Below are positions 40,512 through 52,177 of a DNA stretch of 64,000 nt, piece by piece. The DNA comes from Peribacillus simplex (GTDB lineage: Bacteria > Bacillota > Bacilli > Bacillales > DSM-1321), in the NCBI RefSeq assembly GCF_001542915.1, contig NZ_LNNH01000012.1, positions 1 through 64,000 on the forward strand. Direction: 5' to 3'. The position numbers were made by a program, and so were the translations under genes. Below the pieces are notes generated by a model. It saw nothing but the letters and a program-made list of their open reading frames with translations. It made no database searches and was not told the DNA's origin. Positions within the stretch are counted from its first letter, which is position 1, and the number at the start of each line of letters is the position of its first letter.

Positions 40512-41117
40512 ATGAATTTAATTCCTACAGTTATCGAACAAACAAGTCGTGGGGAGCGTGCCTACGATATTTACTCCCGTTTATTAAAAGACAGGATCAT
40601 TATGCTGGGAAGCGGAATCGACGATAATGTTTCCAATTCCATTGTTGCTCAATTACTATTTTTAGAAGCGGAAAACCCTGAAAAAGATATCACATTATAC
40701 ATCAACAGCCCGGGCGGAAGCATCACTTCCGGTATGGCCATTTACGATACGATGCAATATATCAAACCTGATGTATCCACTGTATGCATTGGTATGGCCG
40801 CTTCCATGGGAGCCTTCCTGTTGGCTGCTGGCGAAAAGGGCAAGCGCTATGCGTTGCCGAACAGTGAAGTCATGATTCACCAACCACTTGGAGGGGCGCA
40901 AGGACAAGCTACGGAAATCGAAATCGCTGCCCGCCGTATCCTTCACTTGAAAGATAAATTGAATCAGATTTTGGCAGAACGCACTGGCCAGCCTCTCGAA
41001 GTCCTTCAAAGAGATACGGAACGCGATAACTTCATGACTTCCGAAAGAGCCCTTGAATACGGCTTGATCGACAAAGTCATCACTCGCAGCATCCTTGAGG
41101 ATAAAAAAGATAAATAA
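40512..41117 (+). CDS. clpP: ATP-dependent Clp protease proteolytic subunit
   Basis: A 201-residue serine protease that forms a double heptamer ring with ClpX, ClpC or ClpE. The catalytic triad is S98 (GMAASMGAF), H123 (MIHQPLGG) and an Asp in RDTERDNF. The Gly-rich handle INSPGGS is present. ATG 40512 is chosen as AAGGAGG ends 8 bases upstream; an ATG two codons earlier is too close. It is a single gene with its own CtsR-controlled promoter and terminator. It is the protease expected to destroy tmRNA-tagged proteins. Confidence 0.98.
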   Translation: MNLIPTVIEQTSRGERAYDIYSRLLKDRIIMLGSGIDDNVSNSIVAQLLFLEAENPEKDITLYINSPGGSITSGMAIYDTMQYIKPDVSTVCIGMAASMGAFLLAAGEKGKRYALPNSEVMIHQPLGGAQGQATEIEIAARRILHLKDKLNQILAERTGQPLEVLQRDTERDNFMTSERALEYGLIDKVITRSILEDKKDK

Positions 41118-41127
41118 TGCAGCACAG

Positions 41128-41158
41128 CAAAAGGCCGCGAGAGCTTCGCGGCCTTTTA
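41128..41158 (+). terminator. clpP terminator
   Basis: A perfect stem AAAAGGCCGCGA / TCGCGGCCTTTT with a 5-base loop. Confidence 0.9.
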
Positions 41159-41167
41159 GCATGCCAT

Positions 41168-41195
41168 GAAAAAAAGGATGCGCCTTTAGCATCCT
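41168..41195 (-). terminator. Terminator after crh
   Basis: The stem GGATGC / GCATCC with a 7-base loop, followed by seven T on the minus strand. Confidence 0.8.
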
Positions 41196-41201
41196 CTTTC
41201 T

Positions 41202-41459
41202 TTAACTCTCTTGCTGAACGAATTCTTCCAATGCCTCCAGCGCTTCCTTCTCATCGCGCCCCTCAACGATCAGCTTCACGGATACGCCTGAACTGATGGC
41301 GAGGCTCATTAATCCCATGATGCTTTTTGCATTCACTTTCTTTCCTTCTTTTTCAAGAAATACATCCGAATGAAAGCGGTTAGCTTCTTGTACAAACAGG
41401 GCCGCCGGCCGGGCTTGTAAACCTGTTTTCAGTTTTACTTTAACTTGTTTCTCCACCAT
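41202..41459 (-). CDS. crh: HPr-like catabolite repression protein Crh
   Basis: An 85-residue HPr paralogue. The active-site His15 of HPr is replaced by Gln (TGLQARPAALFVQEANRF), while the regulatory Ser46 region NAKSIMGLMSLA is kept. It therefore cannot carry phosphate in sugar uptake but is phosphorylated on Ser46 by HPr kinase and binds CcpA. ATG 41459 follows GGGGAG by 6 bases and gives the standard length. Its kinase gene hprK is in the same window. Confidence 0.97.
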   Translation of the reverse strand: MVEKQVKVKLKTGLQARPAALFVQEANRFHSDVFLEKEGKKVNAKSIMGLMSLAISSGVSVKLIVEGRDEKEALEALEEFVQQES

Positions 41460-41479
41460 CATGATCTCCCCTGTAAGCT

Positions 41480-42433
41480 TTATTTTTTCGCAGCAATAGC
41501 CTCTCCCCCACGGAGCCTGTCAGCTATTTCGTCAATCTTCCGTAGCCGGTGATTAATTCCGGATTTACTGATGCTTCCCCCGGATACCATTTCGCCAAGT
41601 TCCTTTAAGGTTATATCCTGGAAGGCTATTCTCAGTTCGGCAATTTCACGAAGTTTATCCGGCAAAATGTTCAATCCGACCGTATCCTCGATGTAATGGA
41701 TATTTTCCACCTGCCGCAATGAGGCACCGATCGTTTTGTTCAAGTTAGCCGTTTCACAATTCACAAGCCGATTCACAGAATTGCGCATATCACGGACAAT
41801 CCGGACATCCTCGAACCTCAATAGTGCGGAATGGGCCCCAACGATACTTAAAAACTCGGCAATCTTCTCGGCTTCCTTCAAGTAAATGATGTATCCTTTT
41901 TTGCGCTCAAGCGTTTTGGCCTTCAGGTCGAACTTATTCATCAACTCACAAAGCGCATCATTATGCTCTTTATAAAGCGAGAAAATTTCCAGGTGATACG
42001 AAGACGTTTCCGGATTATTCACTGAACCTCCCGCAAGAAATGCCCCTCTTAGATAGGAGCGCTTACAGCATTTCTTTCCAACGATCTTATCGGATATCGC
42101 ATGGAGGATTTCAAATCCGTCACCCAAAATTTCCAAATCGGTCAAAACCCGCTGTCCCCCAGATGACATCCTGACAATATAGACGTTATTCTTTTTAAGC
42201 TTCATCTTTTTACGGACCAAAAGCTCGACTTGGACCTCATAACTTTTCTTCAGCAGCGTATAAATCCGTCTCGCAATCGCTGCATTTTCAGTTTGAATAT
42301 CCACAACAAGCTTCCGATTAGAAAATGAAAGGGATCCGTTCATCCGGATCAGCGCACACAATTCCGCTTTTCCGCAACAATCCTTTCCCTCTAATGTAGT
42401 AAGCTCTTTTTTCGTTTCTGAAGCAAAAGACAT
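41480..42433 (-). CDS. whiA: DNA-binding protein WhiA
   Basis: A 317-residue protein with an N-terminal domain related to LAGLIDADG homing endonucleases ([17 protein letters not shown] near residue 125) and a C-terminal sigma-like helix-turn-helix ([17 protein letters not shown]). It lacks endonuclease residues. In Bacillus it affects cell division and chromosome segregation. ATG 42433 follows GGGGGTGG closely. It lies between yvcK and crh as in B. subtilis. Confidence 0.96.
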   Translation of the reverse strand: MSFASETKKELTTLEGKDCCGKAELCALIRMNGSLSFSNRKLVVDIQTENAAIARRIYTLLKKSYEVQVELLVRKKMKLKKNNVYIVRMSSGGQRVLTDLEILGDGFEILHAISDKIVGKKCCKRSYLRGAFLAGGSVNNPETSSYHLEIFSLYKEHNDALCELMNKFDLKAKTLERKKGYIIYLKEAEKIAEFLSIVGAHSALLRFEDVRIVRDMRNSVNRLVNCETANLNKTIGASLRQVENIHYIEDTVGLNILPDKLREIAELRIAFQDITLKELGEMVSGGSISKSGINHRLRKIDEIADRLRGGEAIAAKK

Positions 42434-42499
42434 CCATTCCACCCCCAATCGAACGCAGGTAATCTATTTTTATCAGTAAAAAAACGCCCCTGCCTATAT

Positions 42500-43486
42500 C
42501 TACGGAATTATATGGCTTTTCGTTTCATTTATTAGCATATTGTAAAGCAAATCGGCCACTTTTTCTGTATCATGCCGGATGACATTCCCTTCATAGCTGA
42601 AAATGCGCTCCTGGATGATCTCAAGGCCCATCCTTTTTAAACTCTCGACATCATACATGACAGGCTTGGCATATTCAGCTTGGTACCGCTGCTGGATCTC
42701 GGCCGGTATTTCCTCATTATTTACAAGTATCCTGTCAATATAGGCATTGCCCATATGGTCATATATCGCTTTAATATGATCGCTTGCGCTATAATCCAGC
42801 GTCTCGCCTGCTTGTGTCATCAAGTTGCAAATGTACACCTTCTTAGCCTTGGAACGGCCGACCTCTTCCCCCAGTCCAGGGACAAGTAAATTAGGCAGAA
42901 TGCTAGTATATAAGCTTCCCGGTCCGATGACAATAAGATCAGCCTGCTTGATTTCCTGAAGGGTTTCACTGAGCGGCTTGATATGTTGAGGAGATAAGAA
43001 CACTTTTTTTATCTTCTTTCCTGAGAAGGGGATCTTGGATTCTCCTGTAACGATCGTTCCGTCATCCATTTCCGCATGGAGGACCACGCTTTGGTTGGCT
43101 GCCGGCAGCACCTTGCCGCGGACATTCAGGAATTTGCTCATTTCCTGGATTGCATGGACAAAGTCCCCGGTCAACGAGGTCATTGCCGCCAGGATCAAAT
43201 TCCCCAGCGAATGCCCGGACAGCTCATTTTGACTCTGAAAGCGGTGCTGAAACATTTGTTCAACGAGAGGTTCCACATCCGATAACGCAGCAAGCACGTT
43301 CCGAATATCTCCTGGAGCGGGAATATCCATGTCCTCACGAAGGCGGCCCGAGCTTCCGCCATCATCGGCCACCGTAACGATCGCCGTTATATCGACCGGA
43401 TGCTTCTTCAGGCCCCTTAATAAAACGGGAAGGCCCGTTCCCCCGCCAATGATCACGACCTTAGGCTGTTTCTTATTATTTAACAT
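42500..43486 (-). CDS. yvcK: YvcK / gluconeogenesis factor
   Basis: A 328-residue UDP-sugar-binding protein of the CofD/YvcK family, with the N-terminal loop [19 protein letters not shown] and [14 protein letters not shown]. In B. subtilis it is needed for growth on gluconeogenic carbon sources and for normal cell shape. ATG 43486 has AAGGGG 7 bases upstream and overlaps the end of rapZ by 11 bases. Synteny with rapZ and whiA is fully conserved. Confidence 0.96.
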   Translation of the reverse strand: MLNNKKQPKVVIIGGGTGLPVLLRGLKKHPVDITAIVTVADDGGSSGRLREDMDIPAPGDIRNVLAALSDVEPLVEQMFQHRFQSQNELSGHSLGNLILAAMTSLTGDFVHAIQEMSKFLNVRGKVLPAANQSVVLHAEMDDGTIVTGESKIPFSGKKIKKVFLSPQHIKPLSETLQEIKQADLIVIGPGSLYTSILPNLLVPGLGEEVGRSKAKKVYICNLMTQAGETLDYSASDHIKAIYDHMGNAYIDRILVNNEEIPAEIQQRYQAEYAKPVMYDVESLKRMGLEIIQERIFSYEGNVIRHDTEKVADLLYNMLINETKSHIIP

Positions 43487-44375
43487 CTGCTTTCCCCTTA
43501 CTTTTTTCGATATCCCGATGTGACACTTGAACCCGATAATCATTTTGGAAGTGATTCGAGATATACTCCGTCAAAGCGACGGAACGATGCTGACCGCCTG
43601 TACATCCAATCGCAACCACAAGCTGCGCTTTCCCCTCCCGTTTATAGTAGGGAAGCATGAAAGCTAGTAAATCGGTGACCTTTTCCAAGAACTTCTGGGT
43701 CTCGCTCCATTTCAAAACGTAACTGGACACTTCCTGTTCCAAGCCAGTCTTCGGCCTCATGTGGTCGATATAATATGGGTTTGGCAGGAACCGCACATCA
43801 AACACAAGGTCAGCGTCTATCGGCAGGCCGTGCTTGAAACCAAAGGACATCACGTTGACCGTGAATCCGACCCTTTTATCGGAAGAAAATTCCGAAGCGA
43901 TTTTCTCCCTCAATTCGCGCGGTTTCAGTTGTGACGTATTGAAAATCAGCTGCGCCCTGCCCTTCAATTCATCCAGAAGTTCCCGTTCCATTTTAATGCC
44001 TTCCAATGGCCGCCCCAATGGTGCAAGCGGATGGGTTCGTCTCGTCTCTTTATATCTGCGCACCAAGGAATCGTCATCAGCCTCAAGGAAGAGGATCCTT
44101 GGAGATACCGATGATGTATCCGTAAGGTTATCAAGTGCGAGAAATAACGAATCAAAAAACTCCCGCCCCCTCAAGTCCATGACAAGCGCCACTTTATTCA
44201 TCTTATTCCCCGAGTCCTTCATTAACTCCAAAAATTTCGGCAATAGTGTGGGCGGCAAATTATCGACGCAAAAAAAGCCGAGGTCTTCAAAACTTTGAAC
44301 CGCCACTGTCTTCCCCGCTCCCGACATTCCGGTAATGATGACCAATTGCGTTTCATTCATCTGCCCTGTATTCAT
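43476..44375 (-). CDS. rapZ: RNase adapter / nucleotide-binding protein RapZ (YvcJ)
   Basis: A 299-residue P-loop protein with Walker [11 protein letters not shown] near residue 16 and C-terminal motifs [18 protein letters not shown]. It hydrolyses GTP; enterobacterial RapZ guides RNase E to an sRNA, while the role in Bacillus (YvcJ) is linked to competence and is less clear. Translation of yvcK is coupled to it through overlap. Confidence 0.95.
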   Translation of the reverse strand: MNTGQMNETQLVIITGMSGAGKTVAVQSFEDLGFFCVDNLPPTLLPKFLELMKDSGNKMNKVALVMDLRGREFFDSLFLALDNLTDTSSVSPRILFLEADDDSLVRRYKETRRTHPLAPLGRPLEGIKMERELLDELKGRAQLIFNTSQLKPRELREKIASEFSSDKRVGFTVNVMSFGFKHGLPIDADLVFDVRFLPNPYYIDHMRPKTGLEQEVSSYVLKWSETQKFLEKVTDLLAFMLPYYKREGKAQLVVAIGCTGGQHRSVALTEYISNHFQNDYRVQVSHRDIEKSKGKADVK

Positions 44376-44420
44376 TGTTCTCCGCCCCCATGTTTAACAA
44401 TCTTTTTTATATAGCAACCA

Positions 44421-44879
44421 TTAGCCTGGATCCAAACGATACGAAAGTAACTTAAACTCAGGCGTGTAGGTAAAGGTTCCGTAAATGATTCCACGCCCAT
44501 GAACCATATAGTCCAGGATGTGAAAGTCGCCTTCAGCCATTTCCAGTTTCTTGACATCATCGACTGGATGCCAGCTAAGTTCGCCTTCTTCACAAACATC
44601 CAAGTTGACGCCATCGGAATCCGTTGCAAAGAAAGTGAACATCATCCATTCCGAAAGCACTTTATCTCCGTCCTTCATGATGAAAGTGAAAATGCCTTTG
44701 ATGGAAGGGTTTTTTAAATAAACGCCCGTTTCTTCACGATATTCCCTAATACAGGCATCACGTATGGACTCTCCGGGCTCCATCTTGCCACCTGGGGCTA
44801 CCCACCATCCGCGTCTAGGTTTTTTCAATAAGAGGATTTGTCCATCCTTGATCAGTACACAATTTGTGACACGTTGCAT
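44421..44879 (-). CDS. yvcI: Nudix hydrolase YvcI
   Basis: A 152-residue NUDIX pyrophosphatase. The full Nudix box GGKMEPGESIRDACIREYREETG lies at about residues 33-55 with all metal-binding Glu residues. Related to 8-oxo-dGTP diphosphatases; substrate not defined. ATG 44879 follows GAGGTG by 6 bases. It is the first gene of the yvcI-rapZ-yvcK-whiA-crh cluster. Confidence 0.92.
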   Translation of the reverse strand: MQRVTNCVLIKDGQILLLKKPRRGWWVAPGGKMEPGESIRDACIREYREETGVYLKNPSIKGIFTFIMKDGDKVLSEWMMFTFFATDSDGVNLDVCEEGELSWHPVDDVKKLEMAEGDFHILDYMVHGRGIIYGTFTYTPEFKLLSYRLDPG

Positions 44880-45044
44880 GTTCTTCACCTCGATTTGGCC
44901 TCTGTTCGACTATAGGAACCTTCACCATAAATCGCCGTTCGATATCCATTTGACGATTTACAAATGCTGATAGTTCAAACAAATGGTATTTTACATCCTT
45001 TTATGAAAGATATATGTGTATGTTTAGTATATCTTATCATTATA

Positions 45045-45257
45045 CTATTTTTGAAATGAGCTAACAATAAAGTAAACTTCCTGCATTGGGGGAATATTCA
45101 TTCCTGATGATCCTCGTACCAAGTATTCAACTGCTGCTCCACTCCTATTCTTCACCAGAATTCCCGCCTGCATGCAAAGGGATGGAACATCGGAATTGCA
45201 TGCAGGCCTACCCATTTCCCTTGAATTGGAATATAAGAACAGACAAAAAAAGGACAC
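45045..45257 (-). other. Unassigned region with a doubtful small reading frame
   Basis: The 518-base gap between yvcI and trxB holds a minus-strand frame whose last 40 codons look protein-like (VKNRSGAAVEYLVRG), but there is no convincing ribosome site and it starts inside the trxB terminator. It could be the remains of a gene. I do not call it a gene. Confidence 0.2.
45166..45207. repeat. 12-bp perfect inverted repeat
   Basis: GCCTGCATGCAA and its exact complement are separated by 18 bases. No T-run follows on either strand. It lies in the yvcI-trxB gap. Confidence 0.6.
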
Positions 45258-45278
45258 AGATGCTTAATCTGTGTCCTC
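45245..45278 (-). terminator. trxB terminator
   Basis: A perfect stem AGGACACAGAT / ATCTGTGTCCT with a 5-base loop, followed by seven T on the minus strand, about 120 bases after the trxB stop. Confidence 0.88.
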
Positions 45279-45397
45279 CAACGTTTATAATTAAAGGGGG
45301 TCAACTTCTACTCTAACTATACCGAATCATTATTTCACGCGTGTTACAGCCGGGTTAAAACGGAATTACGATGTGTAAATTTTTGTAACCGATCCGA

Positions 45398-46405
<1,008 letters not shown>

Positions 46406-46448
46406 CTATTATCCTATATAACAAATAATTTTTCGTCCAAATATCTGC

Positions 46449-47951
46449 TCATTCCAGAAGGGTTTGCACCAACTTCACGTACTTCGACAAGGTGGACACG
46501 GATATGAAATGTTTGTCTGCAATTGCCTGTTTGCTAACTTTCTCATTTTTAAGCTGATTCCATACGTATTCCACCGCAGACGCCCATCCTGCAGGATTGT
46601 TGAGCTTTTGCTCGGACTTCACCGCTTCGATGAAGACCGAAAACCACATAAGATAAAGTCCAGCTTCATCCAATTGAATCGGCTGGAAATGCCGGTATAA
46701 CAACTCAGCCGTTCGATCCGCAAAATCAACGTGCGTCAATGGGCGATCTTTGGAAGGAGCCTGGACAAGGTCGGCATAATCCCGTTCCAGATCAGTGAAA
46801 TTCTGGTTAAGGTTGAGCACTTGGTTTTTCAATAACTTCTGTTTATGGACCGAGTGCTTCAAAAGGAAAATGGCAAACAGCCTTTCTTCGATAAACTCGC
46901 TTTCCAGCCGTTTAATAATGGAAGGAAAGTGATGCTCAAAACCGTCCGAGGTAGCATTCATATCACCCCACGGCTCCATGCCTTCCTTTTCCGGGTTCAT
47001 TTCCACGACCTTCTTCCAAGCCTTTCTGGCTGCCTGTTCGTGGCCTAAGTGATAGGCGGATATCGTTAGCCAATAATAGAAGGTCCCATCACCTTCGAAA
47101 CCTTGCTTTTGCAAAACTTTCAGCCATCGATACGCTGAGGCATAATTTCCGATCAAGGCGAAGGTCGCCCCAAGCTTGAAACGATGTTCGGATAGCATCG
47201 GCCGGATTTTCTCCAGCATCTGTATGAGCTCCTCGACCTTCTCTTCATCCTGTTGATAATGATGGAAAACGACGAGGTTACAAAGCGCATGCAGGTTTCC
47301 TGGGCTTTTTTCCAGCACTTCATCCAAGGTCCCAAAGGCATCCTCCACTTGGCCAAGGTAGAAATAGGCTAATGCCAAGTTATTATAAGCGGACCAGTAG
47401 TCCTCATATTCGGCAATCGTTTCCTTCAATACCTCGATTGCCTTAGGGAAATTCCCTGATTCCAAATATTCACGCGCTTTCTCCTGTTTGGCAATGAGCC
47501 CATCATGCTTAAAGGGGTTTTCTTCCGTTTCATCCGTCTCGAAGGTAATCAGTTCAAGCAAATCCTCTGCGTCATCGCTGAACTCCCCATCCTCTTCTTT
47601 ATCGAGATAAGCACTTGCATGACGGTAAGCTTCCTTGAACATGCCTAAGTGGGCATAATTATTCGCCAGAAAGTAATGACATTCCGACATATAAGGATCC
47701 ATCACATCCAAGATGTTTTCCAAAAGGTTGTTCGAATAATTATATTCACCGATTTCCGAGCATGTGATTGCCAATTGACAGGCTATCATCGGTTCGGCCG
47801 GCTCCAGTTCAAGCGCACGCTCCAAGTATTTTTTTGATTTTGGCAGTTCTCTTCTATGATATGCTTTTAAACCCTTGGTGAAATAATACTCACCTGTTGG
47901 GTGAAAGGTTAAAATTTTTGCCTGTTGGCCAAATTTAGAGTCTTTACTCAT
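46449..47951 (-). CDS. yvcD: TPR protein with C-terminal HTH (YvcD-like)
   Basis: A 500-residue soluble protein. Residues about 25-360 contain several tetratricopeptide units (for example LPKSKKYLERALELEPAEP, WSAYNNLALAYFYLGQVEDAFGTLDEVLEKSPGN, AYHLGHEQAARKAWKKVVEMNP). The end (VSKQAIADKHFISVSTLSKYVKLVQ) looks like a helix-turn-helix. ATG 47951 has GGAGG 5 bases upstream. The B. subtilis yvcD gene has the same place beside trxB. Function unknown; a DNA-binding or scaffold role is inferred. Confidence 0.82.
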   Translation of the reverse strand: MSKDSKFGQQAKILTFHPTGEYYFTKGLKAYHRRELPKSKKYLERALELEPAEPMIACQLAITCSEIGEYNYSNNLLENILDVMDPYMSECHYFLANNYAHLGMFKEAYRHASAYLDKEEDGEFSDDAEDLLELITFETDETEENPFKHDGLIAKQEKAREYLESGNFPKAIEVLKETIAEYEDYWSAYNNLALAYFYLGQVEDAFGTLDEVLEKSPGNLHALCNLVVFHHYQQDEEKVEELIQMLEKIRPMLSEHRFKLGATFALIGNYASAYRWLKVLQKQGFEGDGTFYYWLTISAYHLGHEQAARKAWKKVVEMNPEKEGMEPWGDMNATSDGFEHHFPSIIKRLESEFIEERLFAIFLLKHSVHKQKLLKNQVLNLNQNFTDLERDYADLVQAPSKDRPLTHVDFADRTAELLYRHFQPIQLDEAGLYLMWFSVFIEAVKSEQKLNNPAGWASAVEYVWNQLKNEKVSKQAIADKHFISVSTLSKYVKLVQTLLE

Positions 47952-48128
47952 GTAATCCTCCATCTACAAGTTGATTAACCACAGTATTATAACATATTGG
48001 AGTAATTTTGCCGAATAATTCAAGAAAATGGAAAAAGGTTATCTGACCCCCGGTTATAAATCCGGCAATGCGCTATCATTTTAAGCTGCCATCTTGGAGA
48101 AAGGCATCAAGGAATTTCTTGCCTCAAT

Positions 48129-49586
48129 TTAAAAAGGATATTGGCGAGCAACGGTTTGTTTGGATATCCATTTGGTGACAGTGAATTCCTCCACTACCCA
48201 CGGGTTGCCGAAGCGCCCCATACCGCTCATTTTATTGCCGCCAAAAGCAACGTTAGGACCATCATTTACAGTCTGATCATTGATATGCGTCATCCCGCTA
48301 TCGATTTCGAGACCCAATCGCTCGCCTCTCTCCAAGTCATTGGTGAAAATGGCAGAGCTCAAACCGTATTCGGTATCATTGGCCACCTCAATGGCCTCTT
48401 CGTCGGTTTCGGCTTTAATGATGGAAACGACTGGTGAGAACAGTTCAGTCTGGGCAATCTTGTCCGTATTTTGCACATCGCGGAAAACGTATGGTGTCAG
48501 GACGTTTCCTTCCCTTTTCCCTTCAAGCGCAAGGACTGCACCACTTAGCTTGGCCTCCTCGATGTAGCGCTGCGCTTTGTCGATTTGGCGTTCATTCACA
48601 AGCGGCCCAATGACGGTTTTTGGATTTAACGGATTTCCGTAAGGAAGCATCTTGGCCCGTTCCACAAATTTCGCGATGAAGTCCTCGTATAGATCCTTAT
48701 GGACGATGATTCGGTTAATGCTCATGCAAATTTGTCCTTGGTGCAAGTACTTTCCGAAGATGGCTGCATCGACTGCACGATCGACATCCGCATCCGAAAG
48801 GACGATAAATGGATTATTGCCGCCCAATTCAAGTGCCACACGTTTTAGGTTCTTCCCGGCCACTTCACCAATATGGCGTCCAACTGGCGTTGAACCCGTA
48901 AAGCTGATCAGCCTTGGGATCGGATTGGTAAGCATGTCATCCCCGATCTCCTCCAGATCAGTAATGATCATATTCAATACCCCTTTTGGCAGGCCCGCAT
49001 ATTCAAAGGCAGCAGCGATGATGATTCCGCCTGAATACGAAACCTGTACATCTGGTTTGTGAACGACACTATTTCCTAACGCAATGGCAGGAGCAATCGT
49101 TCTTACAGAAAGGTTCAGCGGGAAGTTGAAAGGAGAAATCGATGAAATGACCCCCAATGGCCGGCGATGAATGCGATTCACCTTACCCTCCACAGCCGAT
49201 GGCACTTCATGTACACGGTTCACCTCATGTGAATAGGTCAATGATTCTTTTAAAATTTGTATGGTCAGGTCAAGTTCAGCATTGGCTTTTATGAAGCTTC
49301 CGCCTGTTTCGCGGACGATGACATCAATGATGTCGTCGCGGTATTCCTGAAAGTATGACGCTGCCTTTTTCAATACTTCATTCCGTTGTTCCGGAGTTGT
49401 CTTGGCCCATTCTTTTTGTGCTGCTTTTGCATGCTCAAAGGATTCCTGCACTTGTTTGGATGATGCTAGACTTACAGTTGATAAAATAGAACCATCAAAT
49501 GGGTTAAGAATATCGTTGGTACGGCCCGTCAAACCTTCCACCCATTCACCATTAATGTAGCTTTTATTCAAGGAACTGAATTTCAT
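48129..49586 (-). CDS. NAD(P)-dependent aldehyde dehydrogenase
   Basis: A 485-residue ALDH of the benzaldehyde/vanillin type (YfmT-like). The catalytic Glu lies in VALELGGNNPF and the nucleophile Cys in HQGQICMSINR; the nucleotide-binding FTGSTPVGRHIGE is present. ATG 49586 has AAGGAGG 8 bases upstream. It oxidises aromatic or related aldehydes to acids; the true substrate is unknown. It lies alone between yvcD and the histidine operon, a position not occupied by such a gene in B. subtilis. Confidence 0.88.
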   Translation of the reverse strand: MKFSSLNKSYINGEWVEGLTGRTNDILNPFDGSILSTVSLASSKQVQESFEHAKAAQKEWAKTTPEQRNEVLKKAASYFQEYRDDIIDVIVRETGGSFIKANAELDLTIQILKESLTYSHEVNRVHEVPSAVEGKVNRIHRRPLGVISSISPFNFPLNLSVRTIAPAIALGNSVVHKPDVQVSYSGGIIIAAAFEYAGLPKGVLNMIITDLEEIGDDMLTNPIPRLISFTGSTPVGRHIGEVAGKNLKRVALELGGNNPFIVLSDADVDRAVDAAIFGKYLHQGQICMSINRIIVHKDLYEDFIAKFVERAKMLPYGNPLNPKTVIGPLVNERQIDKAQRYIEEAKLSGAVLALEGKREGNVLTPYVFRDVQNTDKIAQTELFSPVVSIIKAETDEEAIEVANDTEYGLSSAIFTNDLERGERLGLEIDSGMTHINDQTVNDGPNVAFGGNKMSGMGRFGNPWVVEEFTVTKWISKQTVARQYPF

Positions 49587-49689
49587 CTGTGTATCCTCCT
49601 TATTGGAAGTGAACAAAATGCATAAACACTCCATTTTTGATGAAGTATATTCCTAGATAAATCATGAGTCAAGAAATAGTGACCAATAA

Positions 49690-49718
49690 AGAAAGCCCTC
49701 CTTTTGATGGAGGGCTTA
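49690..49718 (-). terminator. Hairpin between his operon and ALDH gene
   Basis: The stem AAGCCCTCC / GGAGGGCTT with a 7-base loop followed by TTCTTTATT on the minus strand; it resembles the terminator at 49985-50020 and may back it up. Confidence 0.55.
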
Positions 49719-49797
49719 TTCTCTAGGCAAACTAGCGTCAATGGCCCGCCGTTTTGGAAATTTGCCTTTTTTCTTTTGTCCTTTGTCCGTTATTTTC

Positions 49798-49916
49798 CAC
49801 TTCAGGCGCTCGCTTATCCAGAGGCCGTCCGGGGAGCCCCCTCGGCGCTTGCTCCCTTGGACGCGCATTCCTAAGCGGGAGTCTCGCCCCTTCCTTTCCC
49901 TTCCACTCTGTGTGAA
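49798..49916 (+). repeat. GC-rich intergenic repeat, diverged copy
   Basis: Matches the copy at 9462-9604: GCTCGCTTATCCAGAGG, CCCCCTCGGCGCTT, GGGAGTCTCGC and CTTCCACTCTGTGTGAA. It fills the gap between the ALDH gene and the histidine operon. Confidence 0.65.
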
Positions 49917-49984
49917 TATCAAATTAGTGTCATGACTTTCCCTTTATATTCAGGGGGGCCATTTGATGCGCGGCGCCTTTTAGA

Positions 49985-50020
49985 AGAAAAATATAAACGG
50001 CCCTCCTTTTAAAGGAGGGC
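49985..50020 (-). terminator. Terminator of the histidine operon
   Basis: A perfect stem GCCCTCCTTT / AAAGGAGGGC followed on the minus strand by CGTTTATATTTTT, directly after the hisI stop. Confidence 0.75.
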
Positions 50021-50030
50021 AGACAACCGT

Positions 50031-50687
50031 TCATTCAGTTTCTTTTGGCTCGTCCTTTTCGGAGTGTCTGGCCTTCAATACATCCAGCACCGCTTGGAAA
50101 GGCAATTCCTGTTCCTGGAGCAAAACGAATAAGTGATAGAGGAGATCGGCACTTTCCATGGACAATTCCTCGGCATCGCGGTTTTTGGCGGCAATGATCA
50201 CTTCTGCCGCTTCTTCTCCGACCTTTTTCAGGATTTTATCAACGCCTTTATCGAACAAGTAGGTGGTATAAGAGCCTTCAGGCATCTCCGCTTTCCTTTT
50301 GGTAATCAATTGTTCCAATTCCGTCAGGAACGCCACATTCGTTTCAGCCGCTTGACGGGCTTCCGTATTTTGATAGATCGTTTCGCTAAAACAGCTCGTT
50401 GCTCCAGTATGGCATGCAGGACCTGCAGGAACGACCGCAACGACCAATGCATCCTGATCACAGTCATACTTGATTTCGATGATTTTCTGTGTATTTCCGC
50501 TGGTCGCCCCCTTATGCCATAATTCATTTCGCGAGCGGCTAAAGAAAACCGTTTCACCCGATTCAATCGACATTTTTAGCGATTCTTCATTCATGTAAGC
50601 AAGCGTCAGCACTTCTTTGCTGCGGGCGTCCTGGACAATTGCCGGTATTAGACCTTTTTCATCGAATTTAATAGTTTCAAGATTCAT
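50031..50687 (-). CDS. hisI: Bifunctional HisI/HisE
   Basis: A 218-residue fusion of phosphoribosyl-AMP cyclohydrolase (N-terminal; [24 protein letters not shown], metal ligands in [21 protein letters not shown]) and phosphoribosyl-ATP pyrophosphatase (C-terminal from about residue 120; [19 protein letters not shown]). They are steps 2 and 3 of histidine synthesis. Last gene of the operon; its ATG overlaps the hisF stop by four bases. Confidence 0.96.
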   Translation of the reverse strand: MNLETIKFDEKGLIPAIVQDARSKEVLTLAYMNEESLKMSIESGETVFFSRSRNELWHKGATSGNTQKIIEIKYDCDQDALVVAVVPAGPACHTGATSCFSETIYQNTEARQAAETNVAFLTELEQLITKRKAEMPEGSYTTYLFDKGVDKILKKVGEEAAEVIIAAKNRDAEELSMESADLLYHLFVLLQEQELPFQAVLDVLKARHSEKDEPKETE

Positions 50688-51442
50688 CGTACAACCACTC
50701 CTTGTTGTTTGAGAAACGCTTTGACTTCTTTGACCGATGTTTCTTTATAATGAAAGATCGAGGCAGCTAATGCTGCATCGGCTTTGCCTTCTTCAAATGC
50801 TTCCCGGAAATGCTCGGCGTTACCTGCACCGCCTGAGGCGATGACCGGCACGGAAACCGCTTCCGATACCGCTTTGGTTAAAGCGATATTGAACCCCTGT
50901 TTCTCCCCGTCGCAATCCATGCTTGTCAATAAAATTTCGCCGGCACCGCGACTGACGGCTTCCTTGGCCCAGTCGACCACTTCCCATTCGGTCGGTTTTC
51001 GCCCGCCATGGGTATATACCCGCCATGATCCCAGCCCTTCATCGTATCGGGCGTCAATGGCGACGACGATGCATTGGGCACCAAAGTAATCAGAGCCTTC
51101 ATTAATCAATTCAGGCCGGAGAACGGCTGCTGTATTCAACGATACTTTATCTGCACCTGCACGTAATATCTTCTTCATATCCGCCAGGGAATTAATGCCG
51201 CCGCCAACTGTGAACGGGATGGCCAAGCTGCCGGCTACCGCTTGAACGACGTCGACAATCGTTTCCCTGCCTTCATGTGAGGCAGAAATATCGAGAAAGA
51301 CAAGCTCATCGGCACCTTCCTGATCATAAAAAGCCGCAAGCTCGACCGGATCTCCGGCATCTCTTAGCGAAACGAATTGTATGCCTTTGACAACACGCCC
51401 ATCCTTTACATCGAGACACGGAATGATTCGTTTAGTGAGCAT
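50684..51442 (-). CDS. hisF: Imidazole glycerol phosphate synthase cyclase subunit
   Basis: A 252-residue TIM barrel that joins ammonia from HisH to the precursor, releasing AICAR and imidazole glycerol phosphate. The catalytic aspartates lie in [15 protein letters not shown] and [14 protein letters not shown]. It directly follows hisA (TAA then ATG). Confidence 0.97.
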   Translation of the reverse strand: MLTKRIIPCLDVKDGRVVKGIQFVSLRDAGDPVELAAFYDQEGADELVFLDISASHEGRETIVDVVQAVAGSLAIPFTVGGGINSLADMKKILRAGADKVSLNTAAVLRPELINEGSDYFGAQCIVVAIDARYDEGLGSWRVYTHGGRKPTEWEVVDWAKEAVSRGAGEILLTSMDCDGEKQGFNIALTKAVSEAVSVPVIASGGAGNAEHFREAFEEGKADAALAASIFHYKETSVKEVKAFLKQQGVVVR

Positions 51443-52177
51443 TTAACCACGCACCTTTTCCAGCGCCTCTGCAACGGTAAAGCGATTCGTATATAATGCC
51501 TTGCCGATGATCGCCCCTGCAATCCCTTCAGCTTCTTGCTGTTTGAGGGTAATGATATCTTCCAATGAACTTATGCCGCCGGAGGCGATCACGTTTTTCC
51601 CTGTTGCCTCCGCCATAGCCAATATCCCGTTGACATTCGGCCCTGAAAGCATGCCATCCTTCGCGATATCGGTCACGATGAACGTCTCGGCACCTACATC
51701 CGCCAGGCGTTTACCGAGCTCGATGGCAAGGGTTCCGGACGTTTGAAGCCACCCATGAGTCGCAACCTTGCCATCCTTCGCGTCTATGCCAATCGCGATA
51801 TGCTTTCCATACTTCCTGATCATATCCTTCGTGAAGGCAGGATTTGAAACGGCTGTGCTTCCAAGAATGACACGTTCCACCCCATTATCCAGATAATGGG
51901 CGATATCTTGTTCCGTACGGATGCCGCCGCCGATTTGGATGCGTGCGCCCAATTCACTTGCTGCTTTAATCACGTATGAATCGTTGATGCGAACTCCCTC
52001 TTTCGCCCCGTCAAGGTCGACCATATGTATCCAATCCGCGCCTTGGTCCGCAAAGCTTTTTGCCATATCGAAGGGAGAATCTCCATAAACGGTTTCCTGA
52101 TCGTAGTCTCCCTGGATCAAGCGGACGCATTTGCCTCCGCGCATATCAATCGCCGGGTATATCGTAAAGTTGCTCAT
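51443..52177 (-). CDS. hisA: ProFAR isomerase HisA
   Basis: A 244-residue (beta-alpha)8 isomerase related to HisF. It has the paired phosphate and catalytic elements [19 protein letters not shown] and [14 protein letters not shown], with the N-terminal Asp and the later Asp as general base and acid. Its start overlaps the hisH stop by 4 bases (ATGA). Confidence 0.97.
   Translation of the reverse strand: MSNFTIYPAIDMRGGKCVRLIQGDYDQETVYGDSPFDMAKSFADQGADWIHMVDLDGAKEGVRINDSYVIKAASELGARIQIGGGIRTEQDIAHYLDNGVERVILGSTAVSNPAFTKDMIRKYGKHIAIGIDAKDGKVATHGWLQTSGTLAIELGKRLADVGAETFIVTDIAKDGMLSGPNVNGILAMAEATGKNVIASGGISSLEDIITLKQQEAEGIAGAIIGKALYTNRFTVAEALEKVRG

Noticed and set aside
45045-45257. 70-codon minus-strand reading frame as a gene
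   Set aside because: It begins within the trxB terminator, lacks a good ribosome site and contains the 12-bp inverted repeat; no family is recognised.
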